From contig NC_061783.1 of the NCBI RefSeq assembly GCF_022458985.1, positions 9,144,413 through 9,208,412 of the forward strand: 64,000 nucleotides of DNA, read 5' to 3'. The translations under genes were made by a program, and so were the position numbers. The notes below the pieces were generated by a model. The model did not search any database. It saw only the letters and a list, made by a program, of their open reading frames with translations, and was not told the origin of the DNA. Shown here in pieces: positions 48,759 through 61,703 of this stretch (positions are counted from its first letter, which is position 1; every line of letters begins with the position of its first letter). The DNA comes from Mugil cephalus. Its lineage: Eukaryota > Chordata > Actinopteri > Mugiliformes > Mugilidae.

Positions 48759-51700
48759 CTGCAGCTGGACACAGAGACAGCTGTCAAAGTCACTTATAAT
48801 GCGCGGACTGTCCGTTGTGGGGAGTGGGGGTTTTTCGGGGCGGGGGTTCACTTCGCGTCTTTAACAGAGGAATAAAAAACCCACTGCAGTTCCGATTAAA
48901 TGAAAATATCTCTTTTATTTTAACAATCGAATACTGTACATACATGTAAAAAGACATCGGTAAAAATATACGGACGCAACACATGTCAACATTGCATCCT
49001 TTTTTTTTGTTCTCTGAAGCTGGTGATTTTTGTTTAGGCCACAGGGTGCAGTATTTGTTTAAATATCTCTCGTTTCAGTCACTGCTGAGCTTCAGCCTTA
49101 GCCTGCCTGGAGTGCAAGATTGGCATGGTTTGCATCTTGTTCTTTGTTGGCTTCACGCAATATATACCATCAAGGTCTGGTTCATTGAAACAATATGACA
49201 AATGCTGGGGTAAGATATTCCTTTAACTGGAGAGGTAAGAGTGCAGTGCGTTCCCCTGATTGACTCTCCTTAGGAATAAAAGTGCATCGCTAATATTTGT
49301 GGGATTTAAAGTAGTTTTTTTTTTTATACTCTTGAGCGCCCTTTAGTTGTTCTTTGTAAGAAACATTTTAAGGTCCCGGCGTGTGTACGGGGTCGCTTTG
49401 TCAATGCAAGACATCGTGTAACCATGGGGCATTCCTTTGTGTGCACATTCGATAAGGTTTAATGTGTCTGAGTTTTACCCTCAGTGGTGGATGGAGGTGA
49501 CACCTTGATAAGCTGGTGAGATTTCTAGACAGAGGTGCAGGGTGGGGGGCTTTTACTCACTGGGGTACCCCTGTGCCTCTCTCTGCCGAGCAGTGACGGG
49601 ACAGTCCTTGTGGGTGAGCAGAATCTGCTTCAGCTGACCCACCTCCGACCTCAGCGACGTCACCTCGTTCTGGGAACACGCAGACAGGTGATAAGCATCC
49701 CTGGAGTGTGCATGGCGTTGCTGTGCTGTACTTGTGTGTGTGTGTTTACAGAGCGTGTCCCACCTGTAGCTGCAGGTTCGTGTGCGTCAGCTCCTCGGCT
49801 TTCTTCTCCAGCGACGACACCCACAGCTTCCTCTTCTGTCGGCAGCGGGTGGCCGCGGCCCGGTTGCGCTCGAGGAACTTCTGCCTCCGCTCGTCCGGGT
49901 CCTGCTCCGCCGTCCGTCTGCGGCGGCCGCCGCTTCCGCCGCCTCCGCCCTCCCCTCCTCCACTGCTGCTGCTGCAGCTACTGCCACCCTGTAGTGATGC
50001 GTGCTGAGAGTGGGAGGCCTGCATCTGCTGTGCAACTGGCGACAACTGCAGACAAAAAACACACACAAAGTTTTCAAGTGGTCCTAACTGAACCACATAT
50101 TGAAATGATCTTTCAGCAGAATGCATTTTTACCTGCGGAGGGCCGGAGAGGGCGGGCGCGGGCGGCGAGCCCTGGTGCAAGTGTGAAGGCGGCGACTGGT
50201 GAGCCTGAGCGTGCGGCACGTTCCCCGCCTGGTGAAGCTGGTGGCCGCGGGCGCCGCCCAGGTGCTGCGGAGGGGGAGCGTGACATCGCTGTTGGTAGGT
50301 GAGGGGCGGCGCCGGAAGCTGCGGGTGATGAGGATGATGGTGATGCTGGTGAGGGTGCTGGTGCTGCTGCTGCTGCTGAAGGGGGGGCGCCTGGTGGCGC
50401 TGCGACATCATCTCCATCATGTGACCCATGGATGTGGCGGGGTTGTTGATGGCGGCCATTCCCGGGTGGTGCTGCTGGTAATGGTGACCCATCGTCTGTT
50501 TGTTTCTCTGAGAGGACGCAGGTGGTGAACAAAAGGAAGACGTTTAACATCTACTGCACGTGTTGCGGCTGTGTAGAGTATCCAAGTAATATCGGAGCAC
50601 AGTGTTTAGAATACACATTACAGTGAGCAAATAGTTCTTAGTTACATAGGTCACAGAGACAGATGTGCGCATGACAAGAGAGATAAGCGCACCGGGCCTC
50701 ATCTGAGCTTCAGTACCTGACATCTCATATGACAGCTCAGTGTTTTGTGAACCTGGTATGAACTACATAGCCCATACAAGTTGAGAACTAGGGCCAAGAC
50801 CCTAGTGACAATGAGCTTCATCCACTTGTTTTATACTTCAGGCTCACGGGGGCGGTGTCTGTCCCAGAGTCACAGTGCAGCCCGGGCAGATATTCAGTCA
50901 TCACAGTGGAAACACATAAATGGTCAAATATTTGTTGTCATGCTCCAGTTTAGAACCGCCATCTGACCTAGCTCGCATGTTTTTAGACCGTGGGAGGAGG
51001 CCGAAGTAACTTCAGAGAGGAAAATGCGCAAAGCCAACGCAGAGAGACAGACGAGCAGTTTTAAATCCGCCATAACCACCGCTTTCTTTTATGTTTTACG
51101 GGTAATATTTAGTTGCTTAAGAGCAATGGACGGATGGGAGACAAGCTAATTTCATCGGATGAATTGGGATTAAGTTCTGCAGGATATATTATTAGATAGA
51201 TATTCCACTGATGAGAATTAACTACTCCCCACTTAAAACCAATTCATCAGACATTTCCCTAAAAGGCAAATTTACAGTATGTCTGTTACTTAGGAGGGCA
51301 ATGACACCGGAGATATCAGCCTGTACCACTGAAAAGAAAAGCCAATAACATACATAGTGAGGCCAAATTAAGCAAATAGAGATAATAAATAATGGTAAAT
51401 ACCCAAATATTATTTTAAACTTCTACTGTAAATTGTATTATGTAGACTTTTAGTCCTTTTAGACCTTTTTAGACTAAATGGTTTCCAGTCATATCGAAAG
51501 GGCTGCGTTGAAACTATATATATATATATATATATACATGTATACGTGTAGCAGAAGTTTAGACTTTCCAATAAACCGCGGAAAGGATTCTCCTCTCATC
51601 CAAAAAGCTCCTTCCGTCCTAGTTTTTTCCCCCCACATTTTTCAGTTTCAGTCTCACCCGCTCATTAAAAAGTTTGTATTTTTTTTTTACTTGTGTTTTT

Positions 51701-54214
51701 CACCTCATCAGACCAAAAGTCCAGCTCTGGTCTGTATTTCCTCTACGCTCGCGAAAAAAAAAAGGTTTCTCGCGCTCGTACAACTGCAGAATCCTCCGGG
51801 GCGACGGCTGAAAAACAGACTAGAACCATAGAAGCCTTCTGGGTGACAGTTGCCAAGTGAGTCTACTTACTTTGTTTAAAACACCGAGATATATTCCATG
51901 ACCTGTATGGCTGAGAATCTCAACTGGAGAAAACTGGAGAGTGTATACCAGAGGAATTCAGTCCTCCCCAAGTAAGTGCAGTTAATGTGGATATTGCGTA
52001 GGATGATACGGTTAGATTTGTAGAGCAAATTCAGTTTAAATACATGCTAGAAAAGTCTGTTTCCTTATACGAAACACAAGTTTAGTCAGAGTTTTATTGA
52101 ACCTTCAACTAAGTAGACTCTGTTAAACTAAACCGCTCCACAAGGGTCATGTGATTGAAATATTTTTTATCTCTCTTCCAGTGGGGGTGGTGAGTTTGAG
52201 CCCTAACCCCAGCTAAATCAGCGACCGTCATCTCAGGTCCAACAAGCCCACAAACCCAGGTAGCCCTTTCCCACACGCCACCCCTAGTCCCAAACCTCTG
52301 TGACATGAAATGTCTCAAAATGTAAACTGCCCTGAGTGAAAAGCCTCCACTTTGTTCCGTCGCTGCCGCTTCTCCTGACGACCCATATCTGTGAAGGGGG
52401 CCGTTGATAAGGCGGATAAAGTGTTCCAATAAATGCTGCCGTCTGCAGCTTGATACCTTCACACTTTATCATTCCCGCGTATCATCTGACTAAACACACT
52501 GTACGGGCTAAATTAAACCTCATCTCACCTTTCTCCTACACTCAGCAGAGGAAAGTGAGAGAGGGAGAGGTCATGTTTGGAGCATGACATCACCCCCCAC
52601 CCCCAGCAATATTGCTATCTGCTCCCTGTTACACAATATTTCTTTAAGAGGAGAGGCGGATTTTTTTTCTCCCTCCCTCTCTCTCTCTCTTCAGCATTCA
52701 GCGGTGAGAGAGAAAAAAAAAAAGAAAAAAAAAGGGAGCACATTTAGCCGGTGCCAAGGATGAGGTCACTGCGCTGTCTGTGCCAGCTTTACCAGCCAGT
52801 CAGGCTGCCCGTCAAACTCACACACACATGCACAACTGCACACACGCACAGAACAGGACGGGACACGAGTGTTTCAGCTCTGTTTACTACATAGAAACAC
52901 CCCGACTCCGGGGCTGGCGATTACATCATGAGTCTCCTTGGCCCGGATGACACACCACGTTGATATTTCTGTCTGGAGGGATCAGTGAATGAAGACGCAG
53001 AAACTGTACATGAAACACTGATCCACTTGTCAAATGTTTACTTTTCCACTTGAGCGGAGTGCGGCGTTACTGTACAGCAGAGGCACGTTAATAGACCCTC
53101 TGTGGCTTTAAAGAGGCAGGGTCCTGTTTCACACCTTGAAAAGGCAACGTACAAAAAGCCTCCGAGCGCTAAGTTACAATTAAATAAGTCTGGAGAAGGA
53201 GCCTGTGGCGTGTGTGTCTATTTTTCTGAGGGCCGACGTCGGGTTTAGACGGCGGTGTGACATTTGGTCCGTCCTGACATACACCCGGCATTCTTTTATA
53301 GGGCCGTTTGAAGGTTAAGACTGGGCTTAAGGCAGTGATGAAAGACGAGCTTTATAAAAGTAAAAGCAATAATACAGACTTGGAAAGACTCATTCATGCA
53401 TTTCAAACCTCATACATAAAGATATGAAGGCATTATCAGAGTGGAAAAAAATCATAAGGCACCGTAAGGTCAGTGTGCTATTTTTATGTGTTACACAATT
53501 GGCTTATTACTTAATATATTACCGAGTATATAAATATTAAGTAGTAGGCAGAGCTCGTTTTATACATTTTATAAACTGTCAAGTGGCTTCATTTGTCTTG
53601 TAGCGATAGGATATTTTATATAATTCATTACAACACGTCCCTCTCGAACGCTCGACTCTGATTGGTCGGTCACCAATATTCAGCTGTGATTATTTCTCGA
53701 TATACCACCGCTGCTCCTGGCAACCAGCAGCACCCAACGTACACAGAACACACCTCATTACATCCTAGCAACCGGCAGGCTAATTTCACACGAATGAAAT
53801 CTCTTTTAATCGCTATTTTGTGTCACGTTATCGAATAATTTAGCTGTAGGCCGCGTTTACATCTTCTGTAAAGTAACGACAGTCATATAAATCAGAAATA
53901 TTCTGTAGTGGAGTCGAAAAAAAGAAGCATAAAATCTAAATTGTGACCTGGAGTGGATTCACTTAAGTTATAGTTGTTTAGATCACAGTCAAGGTTATGG
54001 TTATACATTTAGTCCTTATACTTTTTAAGGTAAGAGATACAGTGTGTATCATGTCAGTGAGTCTCCTCACAAACATAGAGGAATAAATGTGTGAGTGGTG
54101 GAGAGGGAGAAATGAGAGCTTCATATTTGAACCTGCGACCTGAGTGGCTCTGCAATCTGAAACCTTTTCATTTTCCACTCTATGTACAAGCTCTGTGACA
54201 AGAAGTCATAACCC

Positions 54215-54245
<31 letters not shown>

Positions 54246-57200
54246 CGAGAGAGAAAGAGGGAGATACAGAGAAAGCAATTTCACAGTTTTCCCTGTGAAG
54301 CTGCCCTTGATAGCACACACGGATTTAACAATTCATGCTACATGCGCCTAGAAAGAGGAAATGTAAAATTTACAAGGGGAGAGATTCGATACAAGGAAAA
54401 TAAAACAACCCAGGGAGTGAAGGAGAGCATGAACATTGTGACTTCCTGTGGTCCAGGCCTCTGTGTCTGCGTGTGTTCGAGTGTAGAGTTACACTCTGCT
54501 TCCTGTCTATTCTGATTAGAAGGGAAGAAGCCCAAGGCAGAAGGTGAGGCCGGGCGTGTTTTAGTGTTGCTCAACTAATATATCAGTTTGCCACTCGTAG
54601 GATCTTCACTGAAAAAATAATTTTGCGTAATCTGCTAAAGTATCCTACATCCTGCATGCTCACGGATGCATTTCACTGTTTGGGTTTGACTCCATAAAGC
54701 ATTAAATCGCTTTGGGAAGTCGGCTGGATATTTTCTTTTTGCCAGCGCCTCTGATGCTGCCGTTCAAATCCACTTTAATTTTAGGGCAGAGATGAGATCA
54801 GTCAAATATCGATGGAAATGACAGAGTTGCTTTCTAGCGGGGGAGTCAAAGGAGAAGATGATACCACTTCTTATATGAATAGAAGGCAAACGTAAAGCTG
54901 AAGCTTAGCTCAGCACAAACTCTGGAAATATTTATCACTGTTTCCACCGCAAACTCGACTGGGCTAGCTGTTTCACACTGGTTCCAGTATTTGTGCTAAG
55001 CTAAGCTAAGCTAAGCTGAGCTAAGCTTAGCAGCTAAACCACAGGAAACATAAGAATGATATCAGTCTTTCCATCTAATGCTTTGCTAGAAAGCAAAAAT
55101 ATTCAACCTCATATAGCCGATATTCGATTGTAGATGTCCTATTCGAATACAGAGTACTGCCACCTGCTGGTATGGAGAGTTATTTCCTCTCACGGAGCAC
55201 AGAATGTGCGTGCTAGTTAGCCGTAGGCTGCGTTCTTTGCTGTGTGTTTTGCAGTACAACTTTTTGGACCAGAACGTCTTGTCTTGTCTCGACACAGCCA
55301 AGCCAAGCGCAGGTACACACTCAATAAAAATGTTATTGCCAAAGTAATGATCCACACAACCAAAGAGAAAAGGGCTGGTTAGTACCTGAGGTGAGGAACA
55401 GGAGGGGTTGTGTACAGGAGCTGGTATACCCATTACACAAGACATCTGCTTCTCCACCTGAAGAAGAAAAGTGCGATTTAGAAAAATAACCTTTCAGTTG
55501 TGAAAAAGGTATACAGAGTTCCCCACAAGGTCACATCCATCTGCGGTTTCATTAATTCATCCGCAAGAGAGAAGTGAATTTTCCTGTCGACCATGAATAT
55601 TTCTGACTTGGGGTTCTTGACCACTTTGGCCACCATACCTGCGTCTATGAATCATACATGTCTAAATGTGTGTGAGTCCGAGCCACGACAGACTCCGCCT
55701 CTCATACTCACCGTCATGTGCTGAGCAGATGCCCCTTGCATGGCGGGGTCTGGCAGGGTGCCAGGTAAGGAGGCTGGCAGAGGTTGTCTGTGTCTGTTCC
55801 TGTTCATGTGGTGGAGGCAAGACAGCGGCCCAGGAACCGGCCTGTGGTCAGTGGCAGAGACGGAGAGGAACGGGTCACGCCAAAGAGCTACGCACGGCTA
55901 AAGTTTCACTAATCCGGGTTCAGAGGGAGGTGCGAGTTGAAACATTTATAGATGGGGTTTTAATGGCAGATGTAGGTGAGGCTGTGTAAAAAAATGCAGA
56001 AAGTGCAAATGGATAAAAAAAAAAAAAAGAAAAAGAAAAAAAAAGCTGACTGACTTTTTATTTTTGGATGGTTCATCCAAAATTACAAACAAAAAAACAT
56101 ATTTCCTCAGTTGCCCTCGAGTGTATCTAGCTATGCTGTTTTCAGGTTTGAGTGATGGAAAAGTTGGATAAAAGTACAACAGTGACAGAGTAGTTAACTG
56201 AGATATTGGCGCCGGAGTTGCAAGGGCTAATATTTCTTTCTGAAAAGAGCAAGATAAGAAGAGGAATATAAAAGAAACAGTTGTTGTAACATGTGTCTTT
56301 TTAGAAACAATCTTTAAAACATCCAGAGCCTTCACAGATTTCACAGGAACTACTTTTTACAGAGGAAATAGTCCCTATAAAATGTTAACAGCTTCTTCTG
56401 TTTTCTATAATATTAGCCACGCTGGAAAAGGCTTTTTTTAAAAAATGCAGTGAGCCTCTCTATCTACTTCCCATTGTTTTGGAGTGGAGGAGATATCTCA
56501 GCTTTGGATGTGTCGAAACATTGGCAGAGACGAACGCTATAAAATAAGCGAGGAAATATGCTGTTGGGCAATCTGTGAGAAACAACAATCATTTACTGTG
56601 CGGTCAAATGATCAGCGCAAGACTGTGCGCGAGTAAAACTGAGTTTGAGGTGAAGAGACGACAATGGAAAAAATGATGAGATGAAGAAAAAGAAAAAGAC
56701 GTGGAAAAGAAACGTGACAGCTTGAGAGGGAGGAGAGAAGCTCAGGAATCACAGCGGGGGAGATGCAGAGACCCGGGGTGCCATGTGCTGACCTAACTGC
56801 TCTGGCTCGGGGCCAGTCGGGCCGCGTGGGCCTCCGCGGCCGCGCTGAGGTCATCGCCAATGATGTCATCACTGAATCCGGGGTATGCGACCCCCTTTTC
56901 TCCGCACAACAAAGTACAGACAAACCAAAACAGCATTTCCGAACGTAACCACAACAGTCTGGCCCGGCCAACAGCCAGACTCTCAGAAAACCAGGTCGCT
57001 ATGGAAACCGGCAGTAAACACTGGTGGAAACAGCCAGACACTCGATCCACGGTTCATTTAGTAACACTTAGCGGGTTTCACTCACTAACATGCTGTCTGG
57101 ATTCAGCTGGCACTGATTTGCCGTGCCATAATCGACTGTCAGCTCTCTCCACACTGTCCTGTCATGTCCCGTCTGGGCCTGGACAGATGTTTGGAGCTTA

Positions 57201-60200
57201 TTATGTCACTGGCTTACTTCTGGTACCTTGACTCATCTAATCAACTGCAGAGATGTGGCAGAGGCTTTGTTTATCTACAGTATGTGTTGCAAGGAGAAAT
57301 CACATGTAGGACAGCTGATGGGAGGTCAGAAGGCTTTTAAATTCTGACGTCGGAATAAGAGCGGCGTGGCGCGCTGGTGCCAAAACGAACAAGGCACGTA
57401 CTACAATAGACGTCTTTCACGTGTTTTCTGCTTACTGTCCACGTTTCCTTCCCCCAGAAGAGTTTTCAGTTCGTGGGATTTACGTGTGATGAGTCCTGGT
57501 GGCCAATATGCTGACCATCTACTCCCCGATAATAAGATATAACAATAAGACCAAAGCCATGAATGTAACAGTGACCGTGAACATGTTCCTCAAATCAATG
57601 CCTTTGTGCTCTAAAAAGGACAGAAATATCAGACTTTGTAGGTACAGCAATCTTAGTCCCGTCGTTGCCAACATATAGTGCTAGTGTTGCCTCTGTAAGG
57701 TCAGTAAATGAGAAATCAAACCATCTCAAGAAAACATAAAACTAAGGCTCAGATCCCTCTGGAAGTGTGGATAGTCCCTCAAACACAAACAGTTGGCCGT
57801 GTATTCTGTGTATAACCCGGAGTGTTAGGCGGATACTTTGCTAAGAAATGTTGCTGTTCAGCTTTTTAAATGATGGGAACGCCACAGATTAAACTCCCAT
57901 TCAGCTTCTTTGTTTGGGGAACGGAGGAGAAAACTCAGCCTTGGATGTGTCAAAACTTTGGCACCTAAACCTGAAACTATCTGCGTACAGCTGCGAAGAG
58001 TACGATCGCAAAATAGCTTTAGGTGGACGTGTTTGGAAAAAAAAATAATAATCAGAATAATATAGTAATATAATGATGCATAAAGTTTCATTTGTTTTTT
58101 AATTTAGGAAATGATCTACACATGGTAATAAGTGAAAATGACAATTCTACAAACATTAGCAGTCAAGTGCAAACATTTTTGTGTGTGTTGTGTTGTGTGA
58201 TTTTTGCCAGTGTGTGTGACATTGGTTTTTATGCAGCTGAAGCGCTGCTTGTATTCTCATTCACAACATTACTGCTTTGACTCCCTGAAGCCCTTTAGTA
58301 ATATTACTCTGTAGGCACGGTTGACACGGCTAAAACGAAAAACTAATATCCTCTTATCAGGCTGTGCGATGCGAGTATAATAGCGGAACGTTTCATTAAC
58401 TCTGCAGTATCTTATCATAAACTGTGAGAGTCTGCTGAGTTTCACAAATCTGCGGCCGAGCTGTCAGGAAGAGTGGGAGTAGCTGCTGGGAGCTGGTCAG
58501 ATGAAAGCCAGGAACTCCTCTAATCTGTCTGTTGCACCGGGTGATAACCAGGGAGCCATGGAAGCGGCCCGGGCGCTGAGAGACTCCAGTCTGCTTGTGA
58601 GCCTCCGCAGACACAACAGAGGCGGTAGCCGGGTGGTGGGGTGGGTAGAGTCAGTGGGACTGAGTGGGTGTCATGCGGCGGTTCTCTGTCTCATTTGCCG
58701 TGACTTTGTTCTCTCAGTAAACTGACGTTTGATTCGTTTTCCTTCTCTGTCTCAGTTCATTAATGCAGTGATGAATTACACAGGAGGAAATGCCAGTCTG
58801 TGCCCGGCAGAACGAGTTATGACACGTTCGAAATGGGATCGGTGATGGAGTAGAAGGGAGAATGAGAGAAATGTGAGGAAAAATTGCTGCGTGAGTGAAT
58901 GGATTAATTGTGTAGTGTGCACTCACCCTGAGTGTGTTAAGGTGGAAGGAGCCTGTGTGATGACTGATCCGGACTCAGAGGAGGACAGAGCTTGCTGGGC
59001 AGCCAGGCTGCAGCTGGGGGCCATCATGGGGCCGTGGGCCTGGGGGTGGTGCAGGGCATGGGTCTGAGGATGGTGCAGCGGAGGCTGGGGATGTGGGTGC
59101 TGAGGCTGGGGCGGCGGGTGCTGGAGCTGAAGCTGGGGTTTGAGCGGGTGCTGGTTCATACAGGACGGCCCATTCTGAGAGAGCGTCTGCAGAGAGAAGC
59201 GAGAGCGGTCACACGTGCAACACACGGTACGACGTGATGGCCACAGTGATGTGTGTGTGTGCGTGCCTGCGTTTGTTTGTGTGTTTGATGACTAGCTGTT
59301 TAATTTACAGGGTACAACGTGATCGCCCGGTGTATCTTTCCTGCAGCAGGTCAGATATCTGCGGTTGTCGAGCTGGGACTGACTGCTTTTCTCCCCCTCA
59401 GCAAACAAGTGTCATTCAAAACACCAACCCGACGAGCAGCACACACCTGCAGTGCGTCCCTCTCTCCGTTCACTTCAGTCAAAAGTTACCTGCTTGTTCT
59501 GTTCCTCTTCTTGTGCTTGAAGAAACTCTTCCTCTATCTCCTTGAACAGACCAACCTCTTCACAGTTCTGCAAAAATCTCGTCGGCGTTGGAGTCTGGTC
59601 TGAAAACATCCCATGAAAATGGACACAAAAACAGATTTTAGTATTCAGCAGAAATGTATGGAGCGGCTTCCGAGGTTTGAGCTCATTTGCTTTCTGCACT
59701 AACTGTGGCGGAGAAACAAGTCTCCTCTCAGCCGAGCTCCTCTGTCTCTTTGTCTGATAACATCAGTCTGCCTCTCTGAGCCGTCTAAACATGCAGGGGT
59801 CAAGGGTCAGCCGGGTTTTTTGTTTTGACATGAGATTTCCTGCAGGAGGCGTGACGGCCTGCAGGATGGAGGCGCGAGGAGAGAGAGAGAGAGTCTGCGG
59901 AGGTTCGATCACACGCTGGTGTTTACATCCAGACAGACAGCTGTCGCTGTGGCCGCAGACGTGGTCCTGTGGCGGCGTTTTGATCTCTGCGGTTAGGGCT
60001 CGAGTGCGGTTACTTTTCATGTGCATCATGCAGTTCAGGGGCTTTCATGTTAGTTTACCGATGCAAAAATACTGTACGTCATGAATGGCCACAGGGTCGT
60101 TTGTTTTACCTCTAAAGTTGTTTCATTTAACACATGAGTGAGTGTTAATGTCACATACACTCAGTGCACACGAGGTTCGGCTGTTAATTGATTGTGATTT

Positions 60201-61703
60201 TTTTAAAACAAATTCTTCTTCTTCATATGTTGTATTGACTCTAAATCAGAGTATGGACGCACACAAGACTTCATTAAATTACCCATAAACCACTGGGAAA
60301 TTATATTATATTTGATTTAGAAAGTCCCTTGAACATGATTGCCGCCTTATTTGTTCACTTTTAGGGAAAATTAAACATGAAATGCACAGGGAGAAGATGG
60401 GGAATCTACAAACAGCTGAAAAAAAGAGCACGCTTTATAGTTAGTACTTGATGATTCATGGAGCAGATGATGATCCGTTAAAAATGAGTCACCACATCGA
60501 AAATCCAACGTTAGGTCTAGCTGAAATGTAAAGCAAAATTTGCTTTCTTCTTACATAAAAAATTGATTTCTTTATGGTTCTGTCGCTCAGTTGGACATGG
60601 AAAAAAAATTTACAGGTCATTTTTCATTATTGTTTGATTCATCAATTAAGCTCAACCCTCATGTGATATTGCAGTGCTGACTCACAGTTAAAGTGAATTA
60701 TGACTGCATTTGATAAAAAAAAATCAAGTCCCTTTAGAGCTTAGTACGCTTCATTTGCCTGTTGTCTAAATAAAAAGAGAAACGTTGCCGACCCGTGCGC
60801 ACCTCCTCTCTGTGTTGTTTAAACCACTTATCTGTGTGTTTGACCTAATCTGATGGAGTACACTGTACGTGCTGCAACGCGAGCAGCTCTGTTTCACGGT
60901 GCAGACTATCTGAGTGAAGGAAGCCTGTATCGAGGTTATCTGATTTCTTACTGTATAACATATCGTCATCATTTTTTCATCGAGCGCTGACCCCGAAAAG
61001 GGGTCAGTGCACGCACACGTGCTGCCAGACGACGACCAAACCCAATGACATAAACTGCATGGAGCGAAGGGAAGACGATGTGGTTGAGGGAAGATGGAGG
61101 GGAGATAAAGAGGGCGGACCAGCTAATTGAAAGTAAAGTGTTGGTGCAGGTTTGTCAAAAACACAGGCACAAACAAAGAAAAAAATGCTGAGAAAAGAAA
61201 TGATTTTCGTTTCACTCACTCACCTGTAAAAGCTGGGTCCGTCTTTATGGAGGAGAACTTGAGGGTCATCTCATGCTTGTGTCTGTGGATGATCAGGTGC
61301 TCCTCTAACTGGAAGCGCTGCAGCACACAGAGTGAAAAAGACACGAGGAGGTGAGTGCTGCTGGGTGACACACGGGTTGGGCTGCTCAGTTAAATCAGCT
61401 GATCGCTAGCTTATCAGTCACAATGGTCTTAGTCTTCTGAGAATATTTAGCACTTGATAAAGGATGATAAATGAATCCAAACATGTTCACTCATCAGCTC
61501 TTCACATCATACCAATGCATATTGAACACATATATGATTTCCACATTAAAAAGTAATGCCATTCTTACTTTACTGCAACATTCCAGCATTTTAATTAAAA
61601 TGTCATACGTTTCAACACCACAGCTCTCATACTACCACATCCAACTGACCTGAGAGCAGCCTGGGGCGCCGCACACATAAGGCCTGTCCTGTTTGTCATT
61701 CAT
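48628..61703 (-). CDS. creb5: creb5, cyclic AMP-responsive element-binding protein 5
   Basis: bZIP transcription factor of the ATF2/ATF7/CREB5 group, binding CRE sites as homo- or heterodimer. Coding exons: 61703-61650, 61317-61224, 59599-59490, 59186-58927, 55844-55712, 55457-55386, 50507-50133, 50045-49764, 49669-49561, 48758-48628; every junction is in phase, total 539 residues (human 508). Order: C2H2 finger C11-X4-C16-X12-H29-X3-H33 (APGCSQRF, HRHKHEM); DQTPTPTRF at 50-58, with T52 and T54 equivalent to the stress-kinase sites of ATF2; SGSVITQAPST; RQPLPASLPGTLPDP; His/Gln-rich segment with TSMGHMMEMM; basic region from about 417 (FLERNRAAATRCRQKRK); leucine zipper about 445-480; THKDCPVTA; terminal LQAIQHNSVSTSS, matching human QVIQHNTITTSSS. 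The human PMHSEAKMRLKAALT block was not found. The start ATG is the first in the exon; an upstream exon may extend it. Confidence 0.94.
49561..49669 (-). CDS. creb5: creb5 leucine-zipper exon
   Basis: Codes NEVTSLRSEVGQLKQILL and the THKDCPVTA block. Acceptor TCCCAG before 49669, donor GTGAGT after 49561. If the donor is not used, the frame reads three more residues (S-E after the shared P) to a TAA at 49555-49553. Confidence 0.92.
49764..50045 (-). CDS. creb5: creb5 basic-region exon
   Basis: Starts LSPVAQQMQA, aligned with human VSPATQQMQP. A Ser/Gly-rich spacer follows, then DPDERRQKFLERNRAAATRC and the start of the zipper. Separated from the preceding exon by an intron of only 87 bases. 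Confidence 0.94.
50133..50507 (-). CDS. creb5: creb5 His/Gln/Pro-rich exon
   Basis: 125 codons. HHPGMAAINNP and TSMGHMMEMM align with human HHPAAMSNGNM and NTMGHMMEMM. Then a CAG-encoded Gln run and His-Pro repeats. Acceptor CTCTCAG before 50507. GC-rich, so antisense frames are long by chance. Confidence 0.88.
51514..51536. repeat. (AT)n microsatellite
   Basis: About 11 AT units. Confidence 0.95.
54214..54246. repeat. (GT)n/(GC)n microsatellite
   Basis: GT units followed by GC units and GT again, a Z-DNA-prone alternation. Confidence 0.95.
54890..55045. repeat. Teleost dispersed repeat with AGCTA pentamers
   Basis: GTTTCACACTGGTTCCAGTA then TTTGTGCTAAGCTAAGCTAAGC, a pattern common in fish genomes. 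An inverted AAGCTTAGCTCAGC near 54900 pairs with the AGCTAAGCTTAGC end. Confidence 0.6.
55845..58926 (-). other. creb5 intron with two related repeat copies
   Basis: Copies of one dispersed repeat at about 56449-56550 and 57888-57990. A-runs near 56015-56043. The segment 56750-57060 is GC-richer but has no recognised coding motif. Confidence 0.5.
59490..59599 (-). CDS. creb5: creb5 exon with the TP-TP phospho-motif
   Basis: DQTPTPTRFLQNCEEVGLF is near-identical to human CREB5 and ATF2, in which the two Thr-Pro sites are phosphorylated by JNK/p38. Followed by an acidic coiled stretch (EIEEEFLQAQEEE). Confidence 0.94.
59600..61223 (-). other. creb5 intron, nothing recognised
   Basis: AT-rich; no exon or named repeat seen. 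Confidence 0.6.
61224..61317 (-). CDS. creb5: creb5 zinc-finger exon
   Basis: RFQLEEHLIIHRHKHEMTLK supplies the two zinc-binding His residues; the two Cys come from the preceding exon (61703-61650). Ends phase 1 at a GTGAGT donor. Confidence 0.94.

Larger units (their letters stand above)
50508..55385 (-). other. creb5 intron with microsatellites and a dispersed repeat
   Basis: No other exon recognised. (AT)n at 51514-51536, pyrimidine/purine runs at 52660-52735, (GT)n at 54214-54246 and an AGCTA pentamer repeat at 54990-55030. Confidence 0.55.

Noticed and set aside
48429..48875. Plus-strand frames of 148 and 71 codons
   Set aside because: Antisense to the predicted creb5 terminal exon; the minus-strand reading matches the CREB5 C-terminus and splices in phase.
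49535..50528. Long plus-strand frames
   Set aside because: Antisense to the GC-rich creb5 bZIP and His-rich exons.
56750..57060. GC-rich segment in creb5 intron as an extra exon
   Set aside because: Frames on both strands are short and do not resemble CREB5; no convincing splice-site pair in phase.
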